DNA of 64,000 nucleotides from an uncultured Lachnospiraceae bacterium (GTDB taxonomy: Bacteria > Bacillota > Clostridia > Lachnospirales > Lachnospiraceae), in assembly GCA_910585965.1 (NCBI GenBank), contig CAJUHH010000007.1:97052-161051 (forward strand), in the 5' to 3' direction. The translations under genes were made by a program, and so were the position numbers. The notes beneath the pieces were generated by a model, which saw only the letters and a list, made by a program, of their open reading frames with translations, did not search any database and was not told where the DNA came from. Shown here piece by piece: positions 8,495 through 16,918 of this stretch. Position 1 is the first letter of the stretch. Each line of letters starts with the position of its first letter.

Positions 8495-10753
8495 TTATGC
8501 CTGATGCGGGCATTCCTTCACATAAATCTGCCATGCCTGAAACCCATTCACCGCTTCCGGGACCACAAACCCAAACTGCCTTAATGAAGCACCGCTTATT
8601 GCTTCACCGGAAGCAAATCCATAGGGCAGCCGTTTTCCGGGATATTTTTCTTTAAAGTCCTCATTCAGGAAAAGCTGATAATCTGCCTCATCCTTTAACC
8701 CCTGTACTTTTACCCTGACCGGCACAGGATTCGCCTGCACATGATGATACACCGCACTGACCAGTGCTTCCCTTCCTGACGGGTCTGCAATCTCCCATAC
8801 GGTACATGTGCCTTCCAGCGGGCTAGTTATCCTGTAATAATCCCCGCGCTGTATCAGCGTATAATGTTTCTGAAATATGCTGATCTGCTCTCTGATCTCC
8901 GTCTTTTCTTCCTGCGTCAGTTTGCTGATATCCAGTTCATAACCGAAGGTACCTGCCATCGCCATGCATCCTCTCGTAGAAAGCGGCGTCACCCGTCCTG
9001 TCTGGTGATTCGGAACCATTGAGACATGGGTTCCCATTGCCGAAACCGGATATCCAAAAGAAGCTCCATACTGAATGCTCAGCCTCTCAATCGCGTCTGT
9101 TGTGTCGCTTCCCCATATCTGCGGCATATAATAGAGCAGCCCGGCATCAAACCGCCCGCCTCCTCCCCCGCAGCCTTCAAACAATATTTGGGGGAACTTT
9201 TCTGTCAGTTTTTCCAATACCCTATATAGCCCCAGCACATATCTGTGTGCGAATTCGCCCTGTCTGCTGCTATCCAGCATCCTGCTGAATTTATCGCAGA
9301 TTGCCCGGTTACAATCCCATTTTACATAAGTCACCGGTATCCCGCCAAGCAATTCCGAGATTCGTTCTATTATATAATCCTGCACATCTTTTCTGGAAAA
9401 ATCCAGAATCAGCTGCCCCCTGCTTAAGCATGGCTTCCTGCCGGGAACTCCCACCGCCCAATCCGGGCGGCATCTGTATAAGTCGCTGTCCTCGGATATC
9501 CCCTCCGGCTCCAGCCAAATGCCAAACTGCATCCCCTCTGCAACAATACGTTCCGCCAGCTCTTTTAATGTACAGCCAAGTTTCTTTTCATTGGGAAACC
9601 AGTCTCCTAAACCGGAGCAGTCATCCTCCCTTTTCCCAAACCAGCCGTCATCCATGACAAACAATTCAATCCCCAGCTTTTTTGCCTCTTTTGCAATGGC
9701 AACCAATTTTTCACCGGTAAAATGAAAATAAGTCGCCTCCCAGTTATTGATTAAAATGGGCCGCTGCCTGTCTTTCCATTCTCCCCGACAGATATGCTCC
9801 CTGATGGCCTTATGGAAATTCCGGCTTACTTTTCCCATGCCATTCCCGCTGTGCGTCATCATCACTTCGGGAAGCCACAATGTATCGCCCCCATGCAGAT
9901 TCCATGAAAAATTGTCGGGATGAATCCCGCAGATGAGCCTTGTTCTGTCAAGCTGGTCCTTCTCTGCCTCTATCAAAAACTCCCCGCTGTAGACAAAGGA
10001 AAAACCATAGCAGCTTCCCATTGTTTCATCTGCCCCTTTTTCACACAAAACAACAAAGGGATTATACTGGTGGCTGCTTGCTCCCCTCACGCTTCCAATC
10101 GCCTGTATGCCATGATGGATTCCCTCCCTTTGAAAGTTCATTTCCATGCTATGCCTTCCATAGAAAGATATCCAATCAAAATCACCGTATTCCCAATCCA
10201 GGTTCATGCTGGCCGCCTTCTTTAAAACAATATCTTCCGTTCCCTGGTTTGTTATTTTTACAGCCCTGGTAATCACATCCATCTCATCCAGTATCCCGTA
10301 ATAAAGTTCAACCTCCATACCGGAATGCGCATCTGCCAGCCGGATAACCAAAGTTTCCGCCTCCCCCTCTTTGGCATACACCGCCGGAAGGTCCGGAATT
10401 CCATATTTCCCTTTCTGTACCCGGTATCCGGTATAACGCAGCTCCGCCGCCTGGCTTCCGTCATGATTCTGCACCCGCAGAGACGTTATTCGGTAATCCC
10501 CCGTACCAAAGCTGCTGTACTCCTGCAAAAGGGAATCCAAAGAATACGTCCTGTCATGCTTCCCCATTTCATGCGGATTGCCGGAAAAACCTCTGTCCGC
10601 CTGATAAAATAAAAGAGATTTGTCGCTGTTGTCCGTTTTTTCGCCATAATAGGTATGGAGCAGCACATTCTGGGCATCCGCTTTCATCTGATAAGTGGAA
10701 TTTCGGGTATGTAATGTAAAAACTCTGTTCCGCTCGTCAATTATTATCGCCAT
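8495..10753 (-). CDS. Alpha-galactosidase, GH36
   Basis: This 752-residue GH36 alpha-galactosidase hydrolyses terminal alpha-1,6-galactose from melibiose or raffinose-family sugars. It shows the N-terminal beta-sandwich, then the TIM barrel with MDDGWFGKRED. The nucleophile Asp is in YVKWDCNR near residue 479, and the acid/base Asp is in GSDTTDA near 551. Length fits the family. There is no signal peptide, so it acts in the cytoplasm. The start at 10753 lies 2 nt after the stop of the upstream GH13 gene; an earlier in-frame start (10825) would overlap that gene. It is the third gene of the operon HAD, GH13, GH36. Confidence 0.93.
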   Translation of the reverse strand: MAIIIDERNRVFTLHTRNSTYQMKADAQNVLLHTYYGEKTDNSDKSLLFYQADRGFSGNPHEMGKHDRTYSLDSLLQEYSSFGTGDYRITSLRVQNHDGSQAAELRYTGYRVQKGKYGIPDLPAVYAKEGEAETLVIRLADAHSGMEVELYYGILDEMDVITRAVKITNQGTEDIVLKKAASMNLDWEYGDFDWISFYGRHSMEMNFQREGIHHGIQAIGSVRGASSHQYNPFVVLCEKGADETMGSCYGFSFVYSGEFLIEAEKDQLDRTRLICGIHPDNFSWNLHGGDTLWLPEVMMTHSGNGMGKVSRNFHKAIREHICRGEWKDRQRPILINNWEATYFHFTGEKLVAIAKEAKKLGIELFVMDDGWFGKREDDCSGLGDWFPNEKKLGCTLKELAERIVAEGMQFGIWLEPEGISEDSDLYRCRPDWAVGVPGRKPCLSRGQLILDFSRKDVQDYIIERISELLGGIPVTYVKWDCNRAICDKFSRMLDSSRQGEFAHRYVLGLYRVLEKLTEKFPQILFEGCGGGGGRFDAGLLYYMPQIWGSDTTDAIERLSIQYGASFGYPVSAMGTHVSMVPNHQTGRVTPLSTRGCMAMAGTFGYELDISKLTQEEKTEIREQISIFQKHYTLIQRGDYYRITSPLEGTCTVWEIADPSGREALVSAVYHHVQANPVPVRVKVQGLKDEADYQLFLNEDFKEKYPGKRLPYGFASGEAISGASLRQFGFVVPEAVNGFQAWQIYVKECPHQA

Positions 10754-10755
10754 AA

Positions 10756-12612
10756 TCACACGCCCCCGTTCCTTTGTTCCAGATAATAAAAACTGTACGC
10801 AGGGATTGCCAAATCCTGCAGCCAATGAGTTTCCCCCGTCAGCATATCAGTGAATTCACCCGGGTCATGGACAAAAGTAACCCTCTTCTCCCACTGGGTG
10901 AAATTAAAGACGCCAATCACTTTCTGCCCTTCGGCATAACGCCCAACCGCCAGCAAGCCGTCATCCCCGGTATCCAAAGTCCACACGTCCGCCCCAGTTC
11001 CAAACGCCGGGGAAGTTCCACGCAGGGCAAGCAGCGCATGCAGCCCGCAGAATACTTTCCCTTCAGGGGTTTTCAAATCATGGATATGTTCTGCCTGTTC
11101 CCATCTCAGCCTGCCCCGGTGAAGGTAACGGCTGTCATCCGCCTTTTTGGCATCCTCCTTATAACTGTAATCATTCACCTGAGCCAGTTCATCCCCGCTG
11201 TACAGCATGGGAATGCCGGTCTGCATGAACATCATGGCGTGCAATGTCAAGTCAAACTGTACCGCCCGCTCCATTGCCTCATCGTCCTGCTCAAACCCCG
11301 CTTTTTCGATGCCGCACAGGCTGGCTGTGGTGCCGCAAAGCCGGGCATCGCCGCTGGTAATATCATCATTATAAAGCTCCCCCCTGCTGTTGCTGCCACC
11401 CGCAAATCCCTGAAAATAATCGTTCAGATACCGTTTATGGAGCACTTCATCCGTACCGAAATTTTGGCGGAGCCATTCATAATCCAGCCCCCATCCAATG
11501 TCATCATGGCAGCGGAGATAATTCAGGAACACATACTTCTTCGGAAGGGCGTTCACTGTATCCAGCTGCCTGCGGAGCAGACGGGTATCCCGGGTAGCCA
11601 CGGTATGCCATGTGGTACACATGGTGGTTACATTATACAACAGATGGCACTCCGGTTTATCTATGCTGCCAAAGTAGGGCACTACCTTTACTGGTTCCAT
11701 AACCACCTCCCCCAGCAGTATCACGCTCGGGCAGACAATCTCGCCGATCATCCGCATCATCCTTACAATCGTGTGAACCTGCGGAAGGTTACGGCAGTCG
11801 GTTCCCAGTTCTTTCCATATATACGGCACGGCATCAATACGTATCATATCCATGCCTTTGTTTGCCAGAAAAAGGTAATTATACATCATTTCATTGAATA
11901 CCCGGGGATTCTGATAGTTCAAATCCCACTGGTAGGGGTAAAAAGAAGTCATAACATAATGCCCGCAGTCATCCAGCCATGTAAAGTTGCCCGGCGCAGT
12001 AGTAGGAAATACCTGAGGCACGGTTTTCTCATATTCTGCCGGTATGGAAGGATCGGCAAAAAAGAAATACCGGCTCATGTACTCCCCTTCCCCCTGGCGG
12101 GCCCTTTTTGCCCATTCATGGTCCTGGCTGGTATGGTTCATCACAAAATCCATGCACAGGTTGATTCCTTTTTTATGGCAGAGCATGGACAGCTTTTCCA
12201 AATCCTCCATGGTTCCCAAATCGGGGCGGACCTTACGGAAATCCGCCACCGCATAACCGCCGTCGCTGCGGCCGGGCACCGTATCCAGGAAGGGCATCAG
12301 ATGGAGAAGATTTACCCCTGTCTGCTGGATATAGGGCAGCTTTTCCCGCAGTCCGTTCAGATTCCCGGCAAAATTATCAATATACATCATCATCCCTGTA
12401 AGGGCGTTGGACTTGTACCACTCCGGGTCCGCTTCCCTTTCCAAATCCCGCTTTTTCAATGCCGCCGGACGCTCTTTGGCAAATTCGTATAGATTCTGGC
12501 ACAGTTCCGCAAACATGGATTCATTGTGGTAAAGTTCCATGTACAGCCACCGCAGCTCCTCTATATGGCGGTCCAGACGGTTTTGGAATTGTTTTTCTTC
12601 TTTTTTATTCAT
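10756..12612 (-). CDS. Amylosucrase-like GH13 glycoside hydrolase
   Basis: This 618-residue GH13 enzyme is most like amylosucrases and sucrose hydrolases. It has a helical N-terminal domain of about 90 residues, then the barrel with VMNHTS, the nucleophile in GMDMIRIDAVPY (Asp near residue 258), the acid/base in LLGEVV (Glu near 300) and the HDD transition-state motif near 368. A beta domain (GVFNFTQW) closes it. ATG 12612 is preferred to a GTG 9 nt earlier because AAGG sits 8 nt before it. It lies between a HAD phosphatase and an alpha-galactosidase, opposite a sucrose-type PTS. That context fits cleavage of sucrose or a sucrose phosphate, though GH13 sequence alone does not fix the substrate. 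Confidence 0.82.
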   Translation of the reverse strand: MNKKEEKQFQNRLDRHIEELRWLYMELYHNESMFAELCQNLYEFAKERPAALKKRDLEREADPEWYKSNALTGMMMYIDNFAGNLNGLREKLPYIQQTGVNLLHLMPFLDTVPGRSDGGYAVADFRKVRPDLGTMEDLEKLSMLCHKKGINLCMDFVMNHTSQDHEWAKRARQGEGEYMSRYFFFADPSIPAEYEKTVPQVFPTTAPGNFTWLDDCGHYVMTSFYPYQWDLNYQNPRVFNEMMYNYLFLANKGMDMIRIDAVPYIWKELGTDCRNLPQVHTIVRMMRMIGEIVCPSVILLGEVVMEPVKVVPYFGSIDKPECHLLYNVTTMCTTWHTVATRDTRLLRRQLDTVNALPKKYVFLNYLRCHDDIGWGLDYEWLRQNFGTDEVLHKRYLNDYFQGFAGGSNSRGELYNDDITSGDARLCGTTASLCGIEKAGFEQDDEAMERAVQFDLTLHAMMFMQTGIPMLYSGDELAQVNDYSYKEDAKKADDSRYLHRGRLRWEQAEHIHDLKTPEGKVFCGLHALLALRGTSPAFGTGADVWTLDTGDDGLLAVGRYAEGQKVIGVFNFTQWEKRVTFVHDPGEFTDMLTGETHWLQDLAIPAYSFYYLEQRNGGV

Positions 12613-12629
12613 TTCTGCCACCTTCTTTC

Positions 12630-13460
12630 TTAAATCAACTGCAGCTTTTCAAAAGCCTTGTAAAGGCCGTCTTCTGTTACAGGCGGGCAGACCATGTGGG
12701 CAATCTTCTGCAGGGAGGGACTTCCATTCGCCATACAGATGCCAATTTCCACAGCCTGAAGCATCTCCAAATCATTCATACTGTCTCCGACAGCAATCGT
12801 ATCTGCTTTGGAAATACCCAGAAACCCGCATAATCTTTCCACTGCCTTTCCTTTATTGAAAGCTTTGCTGGCCAGTTCCCCATTCACTATGCCACAGGCA
12901 TCTTCGTCCTGGATGCAGAAGTCAAATTCATCCTGCAGTTCCTGCATGGGCTTTTTCAATCGTTCTGCCCCTCTGCTCATAAATGCCATCCCGTAAATAG
13001 GCTCGCCGTCGTATTCTGACATGGGATGGATGCCCAGTTCATTCTCAATCTGAATCCGCCACCGCAGCAACTCGCTGTTTGCCTCGGACCCTGCATTTTC
13101 CGCAAGAAATTCCTTAAACCCTTCATCGGTATAACTGTGGTTTCTGCCCCCTATGGTACGGTAAATGCCGCTTTCCTTAAAGATATCCAGCACTCTGGCC
13201 TGCTGCTTGGGAGTCATCGGGCAGTCATAAACCACCTGCCCATCATACTCAATATAACCGCCCGCACTGGCAACCAGACCGTCAAAGCCAAACTTCAGTA
13301 CGGGAAAAAGCATCCCATAATTCCGGCCGGAACATAATACTACTTTATGCCCCTTGTTCCGGGCACGGCGAACCGCTTCCACCGCAGAGGCGGGCGGTAC
13401 ATTTTTCCCCGGTTCCGTCAAAGTACCGTCAATATCCAAAAAAATCAGTTTTTGATTCAT
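12630..13460 (-). CDS. HAD-superfamily (Cof-type, IIB) sugar phosphatase
   Basis: This 276-residue HAD-IIB hydrolase has motif I DIDGTL (residues 9-14), motif II in VLCSGRN, a type IIB cap, a Lys in the KGKAVERL region and motif IV GDSMNDLEML. Such proteins dephosphorylate sugar phosphates or related small molecules. It is the first gene of the minus-strand sugar operon, with AAGGAGG before ATG 13460 and a consensus promoter about 45 nt further upstream. In a PTS-linked locus it may remove phosphate from sugar phosphates released by the downstream hydrolases; this is inferred. Confidence 0.88.
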   Translation of the reverse strand: MNQKLIFLDIDGTLTEPGKNVPPASAVEAVRRARNKGHKVVLCSGRNYGMLFPVLKFGFDGLVASAGGYIEYDGQVVYDCPMTPKQQARVLDIFKESGIYRTIGGRNHSYTDEGFKEFLAENAGSEANSELLRWRIQIENELGIHPMSEYDGEPIYGMAFMSRGAERLKKPMQELQDEFDFCIQDEDACGIVNGELASKAFNKGKAVERLCGFLGISKADTIAVGDSMNDLEMLQAVEIGICMANGSPSLQKIAHMVCPPVTEDGLYKAFEKLQLI

Positions 13461-13482
13461 AATAACCTCCTTATGTATTTTT

Positions 13483-13496
13483 TGAACACGCTTTCA
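13483..13496. promoter_or_regulatory. LacI/CcpA-like operator at the leftward promoter
   Basis: The 14-mer TGAACACGCTTTCA has the TGAA..CG..TTCA symmetry of LacI-family and cre sites. It lies 8 nt past the leftward -10 box, over the expected transcription start. A related site is at 13662-13675. The local LacI-type regulator or CcpA are the likely ligands; binding is inferred. Confidence 0.5.
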
Positions 13497-13504
13497 TTTT
13501 GTTT

Positions 13505-13533
13505 ATTATAAATTTCTGTAAAGCTTCTGTCAA
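13505..13533 (-). promoter_or_regulatory. Consensus sigma-A promoter for the HAD / GH13 / GH36 operon
   Basis: On the minus strand TTGACA (13533-13528) and TATAAT (13510-13505) are separated by exactly 17 nt, a perfect housekeeping promoter. It points at the HAD gene 45 nt downstream. Confidence 0.85.
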
Positions 13534-13621
13534 TCCACCATATTTCTTTTTCTGTTTTTAACAATCCGGAATCGCATATTTTATACAAATTGCCGATTTT
13601 ATGTTTTTTACGATACTCATA

Positions 13622-13651
13622 TTGACTTTTCAGCATCTTACATGCTATCCT
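13622..13651 (+). promoter_or_regulatory. Promoter for the sucrose-type PTS gene
   Basis: TTGACT (13622-13627) and TATCCT (13646-13651) are 18 nt apart, giving a leader of about 130 nt before the PTS start codon. The 13461-13790 gap thus holds two divergent promoters, two operator-like sites and a structured leader. Confidence 0.55.
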
Positions 13652-13661
13652 CGCATTAGGA

Positions 13662-13675
13662 TGAACGCGAGTACA
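13662..13675. promoter_or_regulatory. LacI-like operator at the rightward promoter
   Basis: TGAACGCGAGTACA matches the leftward operator at 10 of 14 positions (TGAAC, CG, T, CA) and lies just after the rightward -10 box. Paired sites at both divergent promoters suggest joint control by one regulator. Confidence 0.4.
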
Positions 13676-13720
13676 TTAAGAACATTTATATGATGCATCA
13701 AAACAACATTTTTTAATCAG

Positions 13721-13775
13721 CAAGTTTGCGTCTGCACGGTGTCCGCAAACTTGGAATTTACAAAAAGCCGTGCAG
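13721..13775 (+). promoter_or_regulatory. Structured 5' leader: hairpin with possible pseudoknot
   Basis: CAAGTTTGCG (13721-13730) and CGCAAACTTG (13744-13753) form a perfect 10-bp stem with a 13-nt loop. Loop bases CTGCACGG (13732-13739) are exactly complementary to CCGTGCAG (13768-13775), which ends just before the ATGAGGT ribosome site of the PTS gene. An H-type pseudoknot could therefore form next to the start. A close relative of the hairpin, also with a 13-nt loop, lies in the hsdR leader (43017-43047). No known riboswitch class was recognised. Confidence 0.5.
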
Positions 13776-13790
13776 AAATGAGGTAAAACT

Positions 13791-15704
13791 ATGAACTACG
13801 ATTATGCAAAGATTGCAAAAGAAGTTATTCAGGCCGTCGGCGGTTCGGAAAACATTAAGTCTGCCGCCCATTGCGCTACCCGGCTGCGCCTCATTGTGGC
13901 AGACCGTTCTTTAGCTGACGATGAGAAAGTCGGCGAAATTGATGCAGTGAAGGGTACTTTCTTCACAGCCGGACAATACCAGATTATCTTCGGCACCGGC
14001 CATGTCAACCGGGTCTATGAGCAGATTGTCCAGCTTGGCATCGCAGAAACTACTGCAAGCGAAGCGAAGGAAGCAAAAATGGACGGTAAAAACAAGGTGC
14101 AAAAAGCCATCCGGACTTTTGGGGATGTATTTGTCCCCGTCATACCTGCCCTGGTAGCCACCGGTCTGTTCCTTGGCTTGAAGGGTGCTTTGCTCAATGA
14201 CAATTTTCTTTCTTTATTCGGTATGACCAACGCCGACATCCCTCAGACTTTCCAGGTTCTGGTGGAGGTGCTTTCCGGCACAACCTTTGCTTTCCTGCCC
14301 GCTATTGTATGCTGGTCCACATTCCGTGTATTTGGCGGCTCCCCGGTGCTTGGCCTGATTCTTGGTCTGATGCTCGTGAATGGCGCCCTGCCAAATGCCT
14401 ACTCTGTGGCAGACCCTTCCAGCGGCGTAACACCCCTTATGCTTTTCGGTTTCATTCCCATCGTAGGTTATCAGGGCAGCATCCTGCCAGCCTTTGTAGC
14501 CGGGGTAATCGGCAGTAAGCTGGAAAAGAAACTGCGGAAAACAGTTCCGGCGGTTTTTGACTTTATGATTACGCCTTTTTTGGTACTGTTTGTTATGCTG
14601 ATTCTTTCCCTGCTGGTCATCGGCCCCCTCCTTCATGCGCTGGAAAATGTCCTGTTAGTCATCGTAGAATATGCACTGGAACTTCCTTTTGGCATCGGCG
14701 GTCTGGTAGTCGGCTTCTTCTGGTCTATCATCACCCTTACAGGCGTCCACCATATATTCAATATGTTGGAAATCAGCCTGCTAGCCAGCACTGGTTTTAA
14801 CCCTTTCAATGCCATTTTGTGCATGTGCGGTTTTTCCTCTGCCGGCGTATGTCTCGCCATCTCCATAAAGGCCCGGAAAAAAGAAATCCGCGCCATCGGC
14901 CCCAGCGCAACCGTATCTGCCCTGCTGGGCATCGGTGAACCCGCATTGTTCGGCGTTATCCTGCGTTATGGCATGAAGCCCTTCCTTCTGAGCTGTTCCA
15001 TCAACGGCATAGCCGGTATGATTGCCATGCTGCTTGGAATGAAAGGTACCGGCAACGGCATAACCACGATTCCGGGGCTGCTGCTGTACATATATTCCCC
15101 TTCCCAGCTGATGATGTATATCATACTTGCCATTACTACTTTCGTCATCGCTTTCTGCCTGTGCTGGTTCTTCGCAGTACCCCCGGAAGTCATGGAAGCC
15201 GAGCCGCCCAAAGGGAGCAAAAAGAATGCTCCTGCTGCTGCACCCATACCCTTTCCCGATGTGCTGGGCGCTGTAGCCCAGGGAGTCTTTGTTCCCATGG
15301 AAGAGATTCCCGACCCCACCTTTTCTCAGGGCGTCCTTGGAATATGCTGCGGCATAGAGCCTGAGACAGGAAAAGTTTACTCTCCCATGGATGGCAGGAT
15401 CAGCCAGCTTGCCGATACCTTACATGCCGTAGGCATTGAAGCAGAAGGCGTGGAGCTGCTCATCCATGTAGGTATTGATACCGTAGAAATGAAAGGCAAT
15501 GGCTTCAAGAGCCACATCAAGGAAGGGCAGACCGTGAAAAAAGGCGACCTTCTGCTGACTGTGGACCTGGAAAAGATTAAGGCTGCCGGCCATCCCGCCA
15601 CCATTATGGTAGCAGTTACCAATTCCGATGATTTGGCCTCTGTGGAAGCATCCGCTTCCGGCCAGCTCAAACCCGGCGACCAACTGATGTGTCTGAAAGC
15701 GTAA
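13791..15704 (+). CDS. PTS sucrose-family EIIBCA permease
   Basis: This 637-residue three-domain PTS permease takes up and phosphorylates a disaccharide, probably sucrose or a relative. The IIB domain (residues 1-90) has the phosphocysteine in SAAHCATRL (Cys28). The IIC domain (about 105-460) carries some ten membrane helices and the GIGEPALFG motif. The IIA domain (about 485-637, crr-like) has its phosphohistidine in LLIHVGIDT near residue 559. The IIA is fused, so no separate glucose IIA is needed. The operon opposite supplies a GH13 enzyme and an alpha-galactosidase; no GH32 sucrose-6-phosphate hydrolase is present nearby. Substrate assignment is by family only. Confidence 0.88.
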   Translation: MNYDYAKIAKEVIQAVGGSENIKSAAHCATRLRLIVADRSLADDEKVGEIDAVKGTFFTAGQYQIIFGTGHVNRVYEQIVQLGIAETTASEAKEAKMDGKNKVQKAIRTFGDVFVPVIPALVATGLFLGLKGALLNDNFLSLFGMTNADIPQTFQVLVEVLSGTTFAFLPAIVCWSTFRVFGGSPVLGLILGLMLVNGALPNAYSVADPSSGVTPLMLFGFIPIVGYQGSILPAFVAGVIGSKLEKKLRKTVPAVFDFMITPFLVLFVMLILSLLVIGPLLHALENVLLVIVEYALELPFGIGGLVVGFFWSIITLTGVHHIFNMLEISLLASTGFNPFNAILCMCGFSSAGVCLAISIKARKKEIRAIGPSATVSALLGIGEPALFGVILRYGMKPFLLSCSINGIAGMIAMLLGMKGTGNGITTIPGLLLYIYSPSQLMMYIILAITTFVIAFCLCWFFAVPPEVMEAEPPKGSKKNAPAAAPIPFPDVLGAVAQGVFVPMEEIPDPTFSQGVLGICCGIEPETGKVYSPMDGRISQLADTLHAVGIEAEGVELLIHVGIDTVEMKGNGFKSHIKEGQTVKKGDLLLTVDLEKIKAAGHPATIMVAVTNSDDLASVEASASGQLKPGDQLMCLKA

Positions 15705-15712
15705 TGACGGAA

Positions 15713-15740
15713 AGAGCCACCCTTTCACATGGGTGGCTCT
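15713..15740 (+). terminator. Hairpin after the PTS gene
   Basis: AGAGCCACCC (15713-15722) and GGGTGGCTCT (15731-15740) form a perfect 10-bp stem 8 nt past the PTS stop. The T tract is weak (TTCCATTCTT), so it may act partly, lowering read-through to the LacI gene. Confidence 0.6.
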
Positions 15741-15880
15741 TCCATTCTTGACAACAGCGGCAGGCAGGAATAAAATATTCCTAGATCAAATTATGGATTT
15801 GACAACATTCCATAACAGATATTTGTCTGATGCTATATAAACCACTTATGATTCCATGTATGAAGAAAGGAGGGATTGCC

Positions 15881-16888
15881 GTGGTCAGTATGCAGGATAT
15901 TGCCGATAAGGCAGGAGTCTCCAGAGTCACCGTCTCCAGAGTTCTCTCCAACCATCCTTCCGTAAAGGCAGAAACACGCCAAAAGGTACTCCACTGGGTC
16001 AAAGAACTGGATTATGAGCCGAATCTCATCGCCCAAAGCCTGGCAGGAAACCGGACGAATATCATCGGCCTGCTGGTTCCGGAAATTGCCTATCCCTTTT
16101 TCAGTGAAATCATAGAATCTATAGAAAATCAGGCATTTTATGAAGGATACAGCGTGATTATCTGCAATACGCACCGCAGTCTGGACAAGGAGAAAAATAT
16201 CCTCGCCCAACTGCGCCAACGGAAAGTGGACGGTGTAATCGCCGTTCCCGTTTCTACGGAACAAAGTCTGCCCGCCTATCAGCGGCTGCAGGTTCCGGCA
16301 GTAATGATTACCAAGAAGATGGAAGGTTTTAGCAGCGTATATATCTCCCATTATAATGGCGGCCAGCAGATAGCCAGGCATTTTCTGAACATGGGTTTTC
16401 AAAAAATAGGATATATCGGCCCTACCAGGGAGTCCACTTCTGCCCTGAAATATGCAGGGTTTCAGCAGTATTTGTCTGCCAGCCAGATCAATCTGACCGA
16501 TGTGATTGAATGTCCGGCGCCGGAGAATATGAATGCCAGCCTGGTCTATAAGCTGGTAAAGCAATATGCGGAAAATTCAGGGCTACACTGCGAGGCATAT
16601 CTGGCTAACGATGACATCACCGCCTGTGAAGCCATCGCCGCGTTCCGCGAACTGGGCTATGCCGTTCCACAAGACATTGCCATTGCCGGCTTCGATAATT
16701 CCCTGCTGGCAAAGGAAATCAGCCCAAAACTCACAGCCCTTGCCCAGCCTTTGGATGAAATTGGGAAAAAATCCGTGGAAATCCTGCTGGACCAAATAAA
16801 CAACAATACGGAGCCATGTATGTATGAACTGGAATCCCGTGTCATTGCCAGAGAATCTACCATCCGCTTCGTATCTGCCCGGCAGTAA
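15881..16888 (+). CDS. LacI-family transcriptional regulator
   Basis: This 335-residue LacI-type repressor has an N-terminal helix-turn-helix (MQDIADKAGVSRVTVSRVL) with hinge, then a periplasmic-binding-protein-like effector domain (NIIGLLVPEIAYPFF, IGYIGP, IAGFDNSLLA). The start is GTG at 15881, 7 nt after AAGGAGGG; upstream in-frame ATGs lack a ribosome site. It follows the PTS gene in the same direction and most likely controls both divergent sugar transcripts through the TGAA..CG..TTCA-type sites between them. The effector is unknown. Confidence 0.92.
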   Translation: MVSMQDIADKAGVSRVTVSRVLSNHPSVKAETRQKVLHWVKELDYEPNLIAQSLAGNRTNIIGLLVPEIAYPFFSEIIESIENQAFYEGYSVIICNTHRSLDKEKNILAQLRQRKVDGVIAVPVSTEQSLPAYQRLQVPAVMITKKMEGFSSVYISHYNGGQQIARHFLNMGFQKIGYIGPTRESTSALKYAGFQQYLSASQINLTDVIECPAPENMNASLVYKLVKQYAENSGLHCEAYLANDDITACEAIAAFRELGYAVPQDIAIAGFDNSLLAKEISPKLTALAQPLDEIGKKSVEILLDQINNNTEPCMYELESRVIARESTIRFVSARQ

Positions 16889-16918
16889 AGATGTCATGAA
16901 AAAGCTGCCCGGTTCCGC

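Noticed and set aside
10774..12492. 572-codon plus-strand open frame opposite the GH13 gene
   Set aside because: It is antisense to a gene with intact GH13 catalytic motifs, has no ribosome site or domain, and arises from codon-position bias.
15798..15803. TTGACA box upstream of the LacI gene as a promoter
   Set aside because: No acceptable -10 box at 16-18 nt spacing was found; the LacI gene may be read through from the PTS gene.
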